Of a DNA stretch of 64,000 nt, positions 36,581-47,379 are shown piece by piece. The notes under the pieces were generated by a model. That model saw only the letters and a program-made list of their open reading frames with translations, was not told the DNA's origin and searched no databases. This stretch comes from Ochotona curzoniae. Taxonomy: Eukaryota; Chordata; Mammalia; Lagomorpha; Ochotonidae. The stretch lies in NCBI RefSeq assembly GCF_017591425.1, contig NW_024466412.1, forward strand, positions 1-64,000, given 5' to 3'. How positions within the stretch are numbered: position 1 is the stretch's first letter; each line of letters begins with the position of its first letter. Both the position numbers and the translations under genes were made by a program.

Positions 36581-38296
36581 TTAATTTTTTTTTCTTCTCA
36601 TGTTTTTGATTGTGTCTTTGCAAAATCAAGAAGTATTTAGCCCCTAATCCTTCAAATAAACTCATTTCCTTTGCCTCCTCTTCTGGTCCTAAGGGTGTGA
36701 ATTTTGTGTGGGCTGCATTTGGATCATTTGAGTGTCTGACACTGTTTCTTCTTCTTCCCCACCTTGATACTATTTGTTTTTGTTTGCTTGTTTCTTTATC
36801 AATACACCGATGCTGGCCACCTGGTTGACTTGATTTGCAAACTTTGGACATTTTTCTGGAACATGTGCTTATCACTTAGCACAGCTCTAAGTGCATTGTG
36901 TAGTGGCACATGCTCACAGGCAGAGGTCTGCCCAAGGGGTTCACAGAAGAGGCCAGCTTGTGTGTTTGCTCCTCTGATGGTCACAACGCTCCACTTTGTG
37001 CAGACAAGTTTGAAAGCCCGACTATTATACTGTTATTGGGCTCAGATCTGTATTAGCCCTGCTTCCCAACTTTCACTCAGTTTAGACACACCCAAATCTT
37101 CAGAGACTCAAAACGCAGGTTCCTGTGCTTTCCCTTCTTGGTTACTTCCACTTTTCACTTTGGGTTCCCAGGCAGCGGTGGGCAGGGCAGAAGCTGAGTC
37201 TGGTCCCCACCCAACCTCCTGTTACTGCTGTTGGGAAGAGGCAGCCGCCCTCTCAGGTCGCCTGCACAAGAGTCCTTGTTCCCAGCGCTTTTGCTCTGGA
37301 ACGGAGAGCTGCTTTGGTACAACCTCTGGCTCTTTTGTATTCCGGATTTCTGTTACCTTGCTGGGGACTCGCAAGGCAGCTGCTGCACTGGGCCCACTGG
37401 CCCCAGAGGACGCATCTGATTTCTTTTCTGGCAGAGCGCTAGGCCTCTCCATGAGGCTGTCCCCCAACAAGGCTTCCTGGGTGAACAGGGACACTGTTCC
37501 CGGGAACAGACCTCACATGGCGAACTGAGCCAGGGACTAAGTGAGCATGAAGGCTCCTTGTGTCCTGAGCTAGACCATGTAAGGAGTGGAGGGTACTCTT
37601 CTGTCTGACATTGTCAGTTCCATGTGGTATTTATAAAGCGATAGCTTTGTGGGAAATGTTGAGGTTGTGAGTTCCAACCTCACCTAGAGTTTTGTCTGCT
37701 GCTTTTGAAATGGAGTATATATATATTTTTTTATGCTCATTATGCTTTCACTCTCCAATTCCAGTTAGAATCCACGGTGTTGCAGTAAGTTGCTTCTTTA
37801 GCTTGGGTTCCAAGGTAAGAAGAGGATCCTGTAAGAAGAGGATCCTGCCTTTTACTAATGCAAATCCAGTCCCACATGTAGAGGTTTCATTTTGAAGCTT
37901 TTTTGAAAGATTTCAAATCCATACCAAAATTTTCATAATGCTGCTCAGTATTTCAACCTTACCCATATTTTAACCAAAACCACACAATCTATCTCTTTCT
38001 ACACTGTCCCATTATCTTTCTTCCTCTTGTATCACTTTTATTGTTTTAATTTTTAACTTTAATTCCACAAGGACCTTGAAAATATTGTATGAGCTACATA
38101 TCCCATTCCTCACAAGGAGAAAGAAACAGAACATCAAAAATGAGGACACTTGGGAAGTACAGACAAACAACCAAAACAACACTCAGTATACACGCCATGG
38201 AGAAAAGTTCTCTCATACAATACATCAGCCTACAGATATGCCTTTGTTTGAAATTTAAAAATCAGTCATCAAACATACTTTTAAGAATTCATTAGA
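36581..38296. other. Unassigned; includes the longest open frame of the window (254 codons, plus strand)
   Basis: A plus-strand frame spans 36764-37528 and is cysteine- and serine-rich, with no domain I recognise. The overlapping minus frame at 37222-37494 (GDSLMERPSALPEKKSDASS, then KVTEIRNTKEPEVVPKQLSV) looks more like a real protein fragment, low-complexity and charged. The GC-rich 37100-37530 part could be an exon, a retrocopy piece or repeat sequence. No start, splice or poly(A) evidence decides this. Confidence 0.25.
37815..37846 (+). repeat. Perfect tandem duplication of 16 bp
   Basis: GTAAGAAGAGGATCCT occurs twice back to back; the first follows CCAAG, making a splice-donor-like AAG|GTAAG that the duplication repeats in part. 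Confidence 0.95.
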
Positions 38297-38571
38297 GGGC
38301 CTAGCACAATAGCTCAGTGCCTAAAGTCCTCCCCTTGTATGTGCTGGGATCTCATAGAGGCACCAGTTCTAATCCCTGTGTCCTCACCTCCCATACAGCT
38401 TCCTGCTGGTGGACACGAGGGAGACCTGGAAGAGGCTCCAGGTTCCTGCCTTCATATCAGAGCACCTATGGCCATTGCAGATACTTGGACAGTGATTCAG
38501 TGGATGAAAGAACTTCTTTTCTGTCATTCGTTCTCTACATCTGACTTTCCAATAAAATAAATCTTTTTAAA
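38297..38571 (+). mobile_element. CSINE with target-site duplication
   Basis: Sense copy: GGGCCTAGCACAATAGCTCAG head, a TCTCATAGAGGCACCAGTTCTAATCC block, deleted middle and an AATAAAATAAATC tail. The flanks AAGAATTCATTAGA (38283-38296) and AAGAATTAAATAGA (38572-38585) are a decayed duplication. Confidence 0.92.
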
Positions 38572-38589
38572 AAGAATTAAATAGAAATA

Positions 38590-38942
38590 GCCTAAGAGAT
38601 GGCTCTGGAGTCTGGCCTGGTGCTGCATTGCCTACTGTGTCCCCCGGGTGTCTGCTCAGGGCTGCTGAGACAGGGTGCTTTCTTAGGCCAGGACGGACAG
38701 GAGAAGGAGTTGCTGAGATTGTGCTGAGGAGGATCTAGAGGTGGATGCAGCCCTGTCTGGCCTGGACCCTGGTAGTGCAGCTGGGCAGTGGCTAAAGAGC
38801 ATGAACCTTCATGCACATGAAGGGTGATGACCAGTGGTGGTAGATCAGGACAAGATTGTGCTCCTATATGAACAGGGTTAAATGTAAAGGTGACTATACT
38901 CCTGGAAGTCTGCAGTCTCCAAAGAGACACCTGCATCCTGTT
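38590..38942. repeat. GC-rich unassigned block ending in a short LTR-like copy
   Basis: 38590-38870 is GC-rich without recognised coding content. 38877-38942 (AATGTAAAGGTGACTATACT..., then CTCCAAAGAGACACCTGCATCC) repeats the left end of the probable LTR at 40744-40802. Confidence 0.5.
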
Positions 38943-39358
38943 ACTCATATAGAGTCCTCGAGTGGGATTGGTGCCCTCCCCATATTACCAAGCCAGGTTC
39001 TGGTGCCCAGGATGGTCACTGCCCTCTGAGTCAGATCTCCAAAAGGTTTCAGTGTACAAGTAAAATCATGCCAGACAAACCTAGCATTCCCTGGGCGGGG
39101 GGTTTAAATAACTGATCTTGGTGATGCATGCTCAACCATGAAATCCCAGTTTGAAAAAAAAAAAAACCTTCAGAGGAAAATGGTCATTGCCTTGAAATTC
39201 ATCCGTTAAACTGAGCACTTGTAGTCCAGCTTTCTCAGCATTATAAAATATTCCTAAGAGATATGCATTGAGCAAATTGGCCACATTAACAAAACTGCAA
39301 ACATTCACCTTTTACTGCTTCTTTGTCCATATTCCATTATTGTTAGAATTTACTTTAC
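38943..39358. other. Unassigned
   Basis: No gene or repeat recognised. Confidence 0.4.
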
Positions 39359-39725
39359 CTTAGAATTTTTGAAAACTCTCAAATCTTTCAGAGTGTTTTG
39401 TTGTGTTGGAGGATGAGGATGATGAAAGGGAAGGGGCTGTGGCCCTAGATTGTGAGGAACACTTGGTTGCAAGATGTCCTCTTCCTCCCGCTCCCCCCCC
39501 CCCGATCTAAATTTACATTGATCGTTGAAGGTGGAGAAGGTCCACAAACCAGTTCATCTACTGACTGATGTGGCCTTAACTTTCCTTCTTCTGTAAAAGA
39601 AGGTGGCTCCATTTCTGAAGGTATTTCTTGGGAACCAGGTGAGTCTGACTGCACTGGCTGATGAAATGAGTGAACATAGAGTCCACATTTTTGCAGGGAT
39701 TGTTTCTCCTTGCTGCTGTGCTCTT
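39359..39725 (-). pseudogene. Protein-like exon fragment with a frameshift in a poly(G) run
   Basis: On the minus strand a sensible reading runs EEHSSKEKQSLQKCGLYVHS, FHQPVQSDSPGSQEIPSEME, PPSFTEEGKLRPHQSVDELV, VCGPSPPSTINVNLD, then shifts frame at an 11-C run (39493-39503) and continues EEEDILQPSVPHNLGPQPLP to FKNSK, followed by AAG|GTAAAG, a splice-donor form. A CAG acceptor candidate precedes 39725. The length and the abrupt end at a donor suggest one exon of a multi-exon gene, now broken or mis-assembled at the homopolymer. I do not recognise the protein. Confidence 0.4.
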
Positions 39726-39894
39726 CTGAGAACTCTTAATACCTTTGTTCCTATCGTATAACTTAACATGCTTCTGTTAGGTTTAAACCAACAACAATGT
39801 TTAGAAATTAAAGAAAATGAAGCATCATATTGACTCTTTTTACCTTGACTTCAGTTCCCTGTAGCAAATCCTGGAGAAGTTCTACATACTGTTC

Positions 39895-40600
39895 CCAGAT
39901 TGAACTAGAATTTCCCAACTTAAATGAGCTCCCAAAAGTTTGCTAGGTAAGAGTGTGTTCCCCTTTCAGCTTGACTTCATTTTTCTGAAATTTCCTTTTT
40001 TTCTATGAGCTCCCAAAAGTTCCATTGCTAAGAGCATATTTCCCTTTCAGCTTGACTGCCTTGGATTAGACTTTCCTATTTTAAATGAGCTTCTTCTTCT
40101 TTTTTTTTTTTTAACATTTATTTATTTAATTGGAAAGGCTGATGTACAGATAGGAGGAGAGACAGAGAGGAATATCTTCCATCAGATGATTCACTCCCCA
40201 ATTGACCACAAAGGCCTATGCTGTGCCAATCTGAAGCCAGGAGGCAGGAACTTCGTTCTGGGTTCTCCCAAGCGGGTGCCGGGTCCCCATTCTTTGGGCT
40301 GTCCTTGACTGCTTTCCAGGCCACAAGCAGGGCGCTGGATGGAAAGTGGAGCTGCTGGGATTAGAATTGGCTCCCATATGGCATCCTTGTACATTCAAGG
40401 CAAGGACTTTAACCATTACGATTTTGTACTGGGCCCTTAAATGAGCTTTTAAAAGTTTGCTTTTAATTGTTTGCTGTTGTTGTTGTTGTTGTTCTTTCAG
40501 TTCCACTGCCTTTATCTGAAATTTCTCTTCTAAAAAAAATCAGAAAGTTTGCTTACCATGAGTATTCTGATTTCCTTTCAATTTCACTGTCTTTGGCAAA
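39895..40600 (+). repeat. Degenerate ~80-bp tandem units, interrupted by a SINE
   Basis: Four or more units share AAATGAGCTCCCAAAAGTTTGC, a short purine step (TAGGTAAGAG / TTGCTAAGAG), a TTTCCCTTTCAG..T(C/T)CACTGCC(T)T block and TCTGAAATTTCC. They start near 39898, 39985, 40067 (split by the SINE) and 40515. The unit holds donor-like and acceptor-like phrases, but nothing shows it is spliced. Confidence 0.6.
40093..40436 (-). mobile_element. CSINE, full length, antisense, with target-site duplication
   Basis: TTTTTTTTTTTTAACATTTATTTATTTAATTGG tail to a GTACTGGGCCC head end. The 12-bp duplication TTAAATGAGCTT lies at 40081-40092 and 40437-40448. It splits one ~80-bp tandem unit. Confidence 0.95.
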
Positions 40601-40663
40601 GTTCCACATGTTGGATGCCAGATGTTATATCTTGTCTGAAAACTCCAGAAGAACAACAAGATA

Positions 40664-40802
40664 CAGGTGTCTCTTTGGAGATTCCAGACTCCCAAGAGTA
40701 CAGTCAAATTTACAATTAAATGAAATGCTGTGCTGATAAATGAAATTTAATTGTAAAGGTGAATGTACGCCTGGGAGTCTGGAATCTCCAGAGAGTTACC
40801 TG
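40664..40802. repeat. Imperfect inverted repeat, arms ~57 bp, spacer ~23 bp
   Basis: The left arm 40664-40720 (CAGGTGTCTCTTTGGAGATT..., then ACAATTAAAT) is the reverse complement, with about ten differences, of 40744-40802. The right arm is the left end of the probable LTR, so the left arm is likely a fragment of a second LTR head to head with it. Confidence 0.75.
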
Positions 40803-41160
40803 CATCCTTTACGAGCAAAGCTCCTATTTCCTGAAAGACCAGGTGGCAGGCAGGAGATAGCGATAACTTTGGAGTTTTTGGATTATAGGAAAGACAACTA
40901 CTTTCGATGCACGCTATTTCATTACTGTCTGCGTTGAAGTGATATGATCAGGACCCCCAAGCTATACCTTGTGAATTCCTGTTGTATGTTTTGTATCACT
41001 GTTAGCCCCTAAGCATGCACTTGCTCAGTGTCCTGTAGCTTTTGAGTTTTGTACTATAAAAACCCCATGATTGTTTTTCTAGTGGTGCTTCTTGCTTACA
41101 GCAAGAGGTTGCCCCTTGGACTAGAAATTAAAATCATCTCAATTGCTGTATTGCCATACT
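40752..41160 (+). mobile_element. Probable solo LTR of an endogenous retrovirus
   Basis: The order is LTR-like: a possible TGTAAAGG start at 40752, TATA-type ACTATAAAAACCCC at 41053-41066, an ATTAAA poly(A) signal at 41127-41132 some 70 bp later, and a short U5-like end. No internal retroviral sequence is beside it. The exact ends and any target duplication are not resolved. Copies of its first ~60 bp recur at 38877 and, inverted, at 40664. Confidence 0.5.
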
Positions 41161-41859
41161 ACCTGACTCTGAAAGTCTGGAGTAGCAGGCCATGCATTGA
41201 AAAGACATGGAACCCATTAGGATAGAATCATTAATGTTTCCTTTAATGCACATGTGCATGCAATTCTCCAATGAAACTGCAAACCTTAGCATACAGGAGG
41301 TGTCAGGAGGGAATGCATTAGCATTTTACATAGCAAAGAATCCTACTGACAAGCCAGTAATTGGAATTGCTACATAAATGTTGTGCCATTTGAAACTGGG
41401 GATTATTTCAACAAATTACAGTGTTTCTGCTTAATCCCCAAGAGGAAGTGGCTATCCCACTGTTTTTCTACATTGATCCTGAAGTTGCTGAACATTCAAA
41501 AATGGTGGATATTAATTCTATGACCCTTTCTTACCTTATTTGGAAGCTGAAAAATGACAAAAAAGTTTTTTCCTAGTTACGATTGAGTTAGCAACTAAAT
41601 CCTGCTTGTGGATTTTTGAAAAAAAAAACATGTATTCTACCTTCTCATAAGAGTTATATTCATAATGTGAAATATTATAACAAATTCCATTTCTTCCAAG
41701 TTTACTATATTTTATGTTAAGTGATCAAGTTCCGCCTCTGTCATAAAAAAACATATGCCTAAGTAATATGTATATCTTTAACACCACATTTGAATTAGAT
41801 AGTAGCCTTAAAAAACATTTTTTTTTCTTTAAAAACATATCCTGATACATCTACACACC
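41161..41859. other. Unassigned AT-rich stretch
   Basis: No gene or repeat recognised. Confidence 0.4.
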
Positions 41860-42357
41860 TATTTCTTATTTCATGTGTGGTGTTCTAAATTTCTCCCTAC
41901 TACTGCTTTTCTTGGTTTGAATCTTTGCATATTCATTTCTAGCAGTCTTGTCAGCAATGAGTTTTCTAGTATATAAAGGCCTCACTCAACATCTAATTAA
42001 TATTATGATCTCTCTCTCCGGTCACTATGGTTTCACACAAGAAATTCACTTCCTCTAGAACTATAGTTGCTATTTCATTTTCTTTTAGCTGCTCTCAGGA
42101 TTTTTGTCTTAGTTTTCAGTAATTTGATTGAAGTTGCTAGATATAAATTGTGTTGGGTTTATCCTGCTTGAGCTTTGCTGGATTACATTAATCTTGTTTA
42201 TGTGGGTTTTATTTTTTTTTCAAATATTTATTTTTCATTCATTAGTTCTTCACAGTTCTCCCTTTCCATGAATCATTTCTCATCTTCTCTGGATGCAGAA
42301 ATGTAAGTACCAGTTTTCCTAACTTTCAGATTATTCCTTGATGGTCTGCTGATTTTT
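41860..42357 (-). mobile_element. Old L1/HAL1-type fragment, antisense
   Basis: Phrases typical of antisense L1 5' half: GTTGGGTTTATCCTGCTTGAGCTTTGCTGGATT and GTTCTCCCTTTCCATGAATCATTTCTCATCTTCTCTGGATG. Strongly decayed; the exact subfamily is uncertain. Confidence 0.5.
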
Positions 42358-43409
42358 AAAAGCAAGCCCTTTCAGGAACAAGTCCAAATGGCAAACAAAC
42401 ATATGAAAAAATGTTCCAGCTCCCTAGCAATAAGGGAAATCCAAATTAAAACATCGATGAGGTACCACCTAACACCAGTAAGATTGGCCCACATAAACAA
42501 GAACACCAACGACGCTTGCTGGCGAGGATGCAGGGAAAAGGGAACCCTACTCCACTGCTGGTGGAGCTGCAAATTGGTACAGCCTTTATGGAAATCAGTC
42601 TGGAGAACACTCAAACAACTCAGAATCTGCATACCATATGACCCAGCAATAGCACTCCTAGGAATATATCCAAAACACCTGTTTTACAACAAACCAACAT
42701 GCATCCCTATGTTCATTGCAGCACAATCAGTAATTGCAAAAACATGGAAGCAACCGAAATGCCCATCAGCAGAAGATTGGATAAGAAAGCTTTGGTTCAT
42801 CTACTCCATGGAATACTACTCAGCTATTAAAAAAACAAAATGCAGTTCTTTGTGGCTAAATGGGCCCAACTGGAAACTAGAATGCTAAGGGAAATGAGCG
42901 AATCCCAAAAGGTTAGAGACCACATGTTTGCCTTGATTTAACCTGTAATTTTTTGTTTGGTTGTTTGTTATTTTTTGAACCTGTCATTGATACTGTCTCA
43001 ACCCAGATGTTTCGAAGTATGGAACTTGCATTATTTTTAACATATTGTTTACCCAATGCTATGTCAATTAATTCCATAATGTTGTATATTGATACTGAGT
43101 TTTTGTTGGGGCTTTTAACTGACCGGATCTTTACTCTGTTAGACCTATCTTCAGACCAGAGAAGGTCTCCCCAAGAGGCCACTGAACTTAACTGGACAAT
43201 AAGACGCTGAACTTTATGCTAGGCATGTGTTTGCAAGCAATGAATCTCAACTGAACTTGAACTATGGTTATGCAACAAGGTGGAGGAATCCACCATGGGG
43301 GGAGGGGTATGGGAGGGGTGGGGGGGAATCCCTAGCGCCTATAAAACTGTACCACATAATACAATGTAAAAAACAACAACAACAACAACAACAAAAAAGC
43401 AAGCCCTTT
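42358..43409 (+). mobile_element. Young 5'-truncated L1 3' end with target-site duplication
   Basis: L1 body about 42373-43394: ORF2 C-terminal coding from [20 protein letters not shown] through [13 protein letters not shown] to [11 protein letters not shown] and a 3' UTR with the G-rich block at 43298-43325, then an (AAC)n tail. The 15-bp duplication AAAAGCAAGCCCTTT lies at 42358-42372 and 43395-43409. It was cut at TTTTT|AAAAG, the L1 endonuclease preference. The ORF2 frame is open over 166 codons. About 25-30 differences by eye from 13086-14088. Confidence 0.95.
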
Positions 43410-43410
43410 T

Positions 43411-43735
43411 GGGCCCAGCGTGATGGCGCAAGTGGTTAAGGTCCTCGCCTTGCACACCCGGGATCCCATATGGGCGCCGGTTCTAATCCCTGCAGCCCCG
43501 CGTCCCTTCCAGCTCCCTGCCTATGGCCCGGGAAAGCAGTCAAGGAAGGCTTTGGGACCCTGCACCTGTGTGGGAGACCCAGAAGAGGCTCCTGGCTTCG
43601 GACTGGCATAGCACCGGCCATTGATCTCACTTGGGTAGTGAATCATGGCACGGAAGATCTTGCTCACTGTCTCTCCTCTCTGTATATCCGCCTTCCAATA
43701 AAAAAGTAATAAAAATCAATCTTAATAATCTTAAT
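43411..43735 (+). mobile_element. CSINE, full length, abutting the L1
   Basis: Head GGGCCCAGCGTGATGGCGCAAG, B-box GGTTCTAATCC and an AATAAAAAAGTAATAAAAATC tail. It begins one base after the L1 right-hand duplication. No independent duplication is evident. Confidence 0.96.
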
Positions 43736-43868
43736 CTAATCTCTGTATTACTTGTCATCATCTAGATGTGTTTTAATAGTAGAAACAGGAAATGAGTGTA
43801 CCCAATTGGAAGATAACAAGAACAGTTGTGTCCTGCAGATTATAAGAATAAATTTAAGAGCAAAATAC

Positions 43869-44165
43869 TGGAGCTGGCATGAAAGCCTAGTGAGTAAAGT
43901 CCATGCCTTGCATCCAACAGGATCTCAAGTCATATTCTGAAGGCTCCCCTTCTCTTTCAGCTAGCTGCTTGTGGCTTGGAAAGCAGTAGAGTTTGACCTA
44001 ACCTTGGAACCTAGCACCCCTATAGGAGACCTGGAAGTATCTCCTGGTTCCTGGTTTCGGGACTCAGCTCTGGCCATTGTGACCACTTGGGGAGTCAACT
44101 AGTGGGTGGAATATCTTGCTCTCTGTCTCATCTCCCTGCAAATCCAATAAAAATTAATGAATCTC
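43869..44165 (+). mobile_element. CSINE, diverged
   Basis: Sense copy: GGAGCTGGCATGAAAGCCTAG head, GCTGCTTGTGGCTTGGAAAGCAG, GACCACTTGGGGAGTCAAC and a CCAATAAAAATTAATG tail. Confidence 0.92.
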
Positions 44166-44789
44166 ATTATTTTAACAAAGGGGAAGGCCAAGTTTTAAGA
44201 AGAACAACAGGATTGTCATAATAGATGTGTTATGACAGGTTTGGTAAAGGTTAGTTACAGGAAAGAAACACGCTAAATTTTAGGAATTACTTAGAAAAAA
44301 TATATTATTAAAATAATGATTATATGAGCATACAGTATGGTGCTCCTCATTAAGCTGCTGCTGATTTTAAAGCATCTTGGAAATGAATGAAATACTTTAT
44401 ATCATTCCAACATGTGTTTTGCGCAAAATGTTTATTCAGATGATATGCCTGAAAGTAATAGTCAATAGAGACTTATATAGTTGGCAGAAATGAAGGACAA
44501 ACTCAGGTTTCTTGATTCTAATCCTGGATCTCTGTATTATTTGTCATAATTTAGATGTATTTCATAATAAAAGCAGGAATTAGGTCTAGTGTACCTAGTG
44601 GATAGATATAAATAGAATTACCACTTGTATCCTATAGAAGAAGAATGGATTTAAAAGTTAAAGACCAAATTTGAAGAAGAATAACAGTAACAGGATCATC
44701 AGAATTGGGGTTTTATGAACAAGGTTCATTACAAGAAGGAAGGACAGGACTTGGGAATTGCCTAGAAAGGTGTGTTAAGGTTAGAATTC
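44166..44789. other. Unassigned, with a low-copy internal similarity
   Basis: Phrases at 43740-43860 (CTGTATTACTTGTCATCATCTAGATGT, AAACAGGAAATGAG) recur at 44530-44640 (CTGTATTATTTGTCATAATTTAGATGT, AGCAGGAATTAGG). This suggests an old tandem duplication of about 790 bp into which the L1 and SINEs were inserted. No gene seen. Confidence 0.5.
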
Positions 44790-44905
44790 CATGGGCAGGC
44801 AGTGCAGTGCAGCAGGTTAAGCTGCAGCTCGGGATGCTCCTATTCCCCATCACAATGACGGCTTGGGTCTGGCTACTGTGGTTCCAGTTCATCACGTCTT
44901 CCATT
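44790..44905 (+). mobile_element. Partial old CSINE, head only
   Basis: GGCAGTGCAGTGCAGCAGGTTAAGCTGC and GGTTCCAGTTC resemble the older CSINE head; truncated after about 110 bp. Confidence 0.7.
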
Positions 44906-45359
44906 GCTTCTCTGTAGTCTGTAGCATCTCATGTGTCTTATGATCATTATTCTATGGTTCTTTTTTCAGGAATTTCCTAGATTTCTTACAGATTAGTGTC
45001 TATATCTGGAGAACAATTAGCTCTTAGACATGTCATACAATTTTGTTTTCTCATATTTCTCATATCTTTGCGCTGACAACAGTTCATCTGCAAGAATTAT
45101 TTTTAATAGAGCTTCAATGCAAAAGATGTGTGCATGAGGGGTGAGACTTGGATTGTTGAATGGGTGTTGGTTAGACTTGACCCTCACAATGTAAATCCTG
45201 ACAGATTTCTTCCCTGCTGGTCAATGTCTGCACTGTCTGTACGAACCACGCTCACCTGGTCTGCAGCAGTATATGCAGGCAGTGAAATTACGGGAGTGGG
45301 CAGGACATCCCAGAGATATATTTCTTAGTCCCTAGGGTGTTGGGTGTATTTACTGTAGA
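44906..45359. other. Unassigned
   Basis: No gene or repeat recognised. Confidence 0.4.
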
Positions 45360-45995
45360 ACTTTAATGTATATTACATATAAATTGTTTATACAATTCTA
45401 AAGTAATTGACAGTACACACATATCAATATATATGAATATATAAACATGCATATAAAATATTAAAATGCCTATAAACATAAATATTTTCTATATATCAAT
45501 GTATTTAAATATATATAATATAATATGGTATATGTATCATGGATCACACATATTAAATATATAATAATTGAATAGCACACATTATATACTTATATGTTTA
45601 TTATATGTGTTTATATATTGTATATATAATACAATATTTTATACAATATTCATATGTTGCATATAAACATTTCATACATATTACATGTTCACATCTATAT
45701 TTTTGTGATATAGATACATACTACATAGTGTATATAGTGTATATACAAATATATACAATATACTCATATATAATATATTGTAATATATAATAACACTGTA
45801 ACATGGTATATATATTTTTATATAATGTATATTAATAAATTGTATATTTATGTATCTGTTTTAATATATTTTACATGCTTATATATTGTAATATAATATA
45901 TATATATCTAACCCTCACAATGTGTATATATTATGTAAATATTTATATACTATAGGAATATATAGGTTTGAAGTCATGTATATAGCTACAAATAC
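45360..45995. repeat. TA-rich tract, self-complementary
   Basis: About 630 bp dominated by TATATA, ATATAATA and TGTATATA phrases with very few G or C. Many short palindromes allow cruciforms. There is no unit of fixed length, so it is not a simple satellite. Confidence 0.85.
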
Positions 45996-46689
45996 ATACA
46001 CCTATTGATGCTATGGGACACAGGCCCCATTCCTCTTGTCCTGACAAACAAGTGCAATGCTGGCCCTCTTGCACTGACAGCTGTGGCCTTCAGGCTATGA
46101 TGTGCATAGCACTTCTGCAAGTTTTGGCAGTGTGGGCCTGAGTAACACCAGGAATTTTAGCATCAGAAGGCCAGATCCCAACCTTTGGAGATATTAAGGA
46201 GACTTTACCTAATTGGCACACAGTGAATAAGGGACATGCTGAGGGTTGTGCACTAGCAATGATTGGTTGAAATAGCACATTCTCCCCTTAGTCCTGTAGA
46301 TTCTGTGCCAATGACTCTGAGGAATGTACTGCTGATAGTACCAATTGTCAGAGCGCTTCAGGATGCAGTGTACGCTTTATGCCTAGATCTTTCAGGGGGA
46401 AGGCCAGTTCTTCCAGACATTGTGAACTGAGAGTAACCATTCTGTAGCAGAGTGATGCAGGCAGAGCCCTCTAGCTGATTCAGGAGAGAGCAAGCTACTC
46501 CAGGGTCATGGGGCCACTTACAGTAGTCCTGGAGATGGAGATGCAGGATGAGAGAAATTCTTACACAAAATGCCAAAATGATGCCTGGAGTTGTGCTATG
46601 CGCCCCCTGCACTTTGGGGAAGAACTCACACTGACACTTAGCTTGCAGTGCTACAGTGTCAGAATCTCATATATTGTTGGTTCAAAGCC
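45996..46689. other. Unassigned, moderately GC-rich, possible retroviral remnant
   Basis: Frames on both strands are short and broken. The composition differs from the AT-rich flanks and could be an old endogenous retroviral remnant, but I cannot place it. Confidence 0.25.
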
Positions 46690-47379
46690 CAACTGCCCCA
46701 CATTTTTCTCCCTTTTTAAAATTTTATATTAGTTTCATAGGCTCTGGGATTTCCTCTTTCATACCACAAATCCCCCCCCCACACACACACACTGATTTCC
46801 CCTATATTGCTACAACTGTATAGTTACTCATAAATTGTCATATAAGTCTATCATTATGTTATTTAAGTATATCCTGATATTTTGTGTATGGACAATGGCA
46901 CAGAGCTCAGCATGCTGTTGTCAAGATACATTCAACAGTTTCACTGGGGGTACTTCTTCAATTTGGAAGTAGAGATGTATACTGAATTTTACCTTCCAAT
47001 CTGGATACGATTGTCTCTTTTACACAGTTACTATTCATGATTGCATGTACTAGTTAATAGTTCTTTCTATGTCCAAGGAATCCGTTTTTACATTTCTCTT
47101 TTGTCTGTATCATCTGTACCTTTCCTTCCTTTTTTTCCAATTATTTGGGCAGGTTTGGGTATCTGTTTTGTTGATAGTTTCAAAGAACTAGTTCGTTGTT
47201 TCATTGATCTTAAGTATTGTTTTTTTATCTCAATTTTGTATTATCCCCCCCCCCACATTTCTTTCTTATTTTCTTTTCCCTGATAATCTTGAAATTGTTT
47301 TGCTGTTGGTTTCCTAGCTCCTTCAAATGAATAGTTGGCTCATTTACTTAGTGCTTTTCTAAGTTTCAACATGTCCGTT
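46690..47379 (-). mobile_element. L1 3' UTR joined to ORF2 fragment, antisense
   Basis: 46690-47040 matches the antisense L1 3' UTR at 52540-52740 (C-rich block, CTATATTGCTACAA, AAGTATATCCTGATA). 47060-47379 is antisense ORF2 (TTGATAGTTTCAAAGAACTAGTTCGTTG then TTTCATTGATCTTAAGTATTG). A large internal part of the L1 is missing. Confidence 0.7.

Noticed and set aside
37630..37700. tRNA-like element (GAGGTTGTGAGTTCCAACCTC)
   Set aside because: One short stem can be drawn, but there is no A-box, anticodon arm or acceptor stem.
42388..42888. 166-codon open frame as a host gene
   Set aside because: It is the C-terminal part of L1 ORF2 in a 5'-truncated copy with target duplications.
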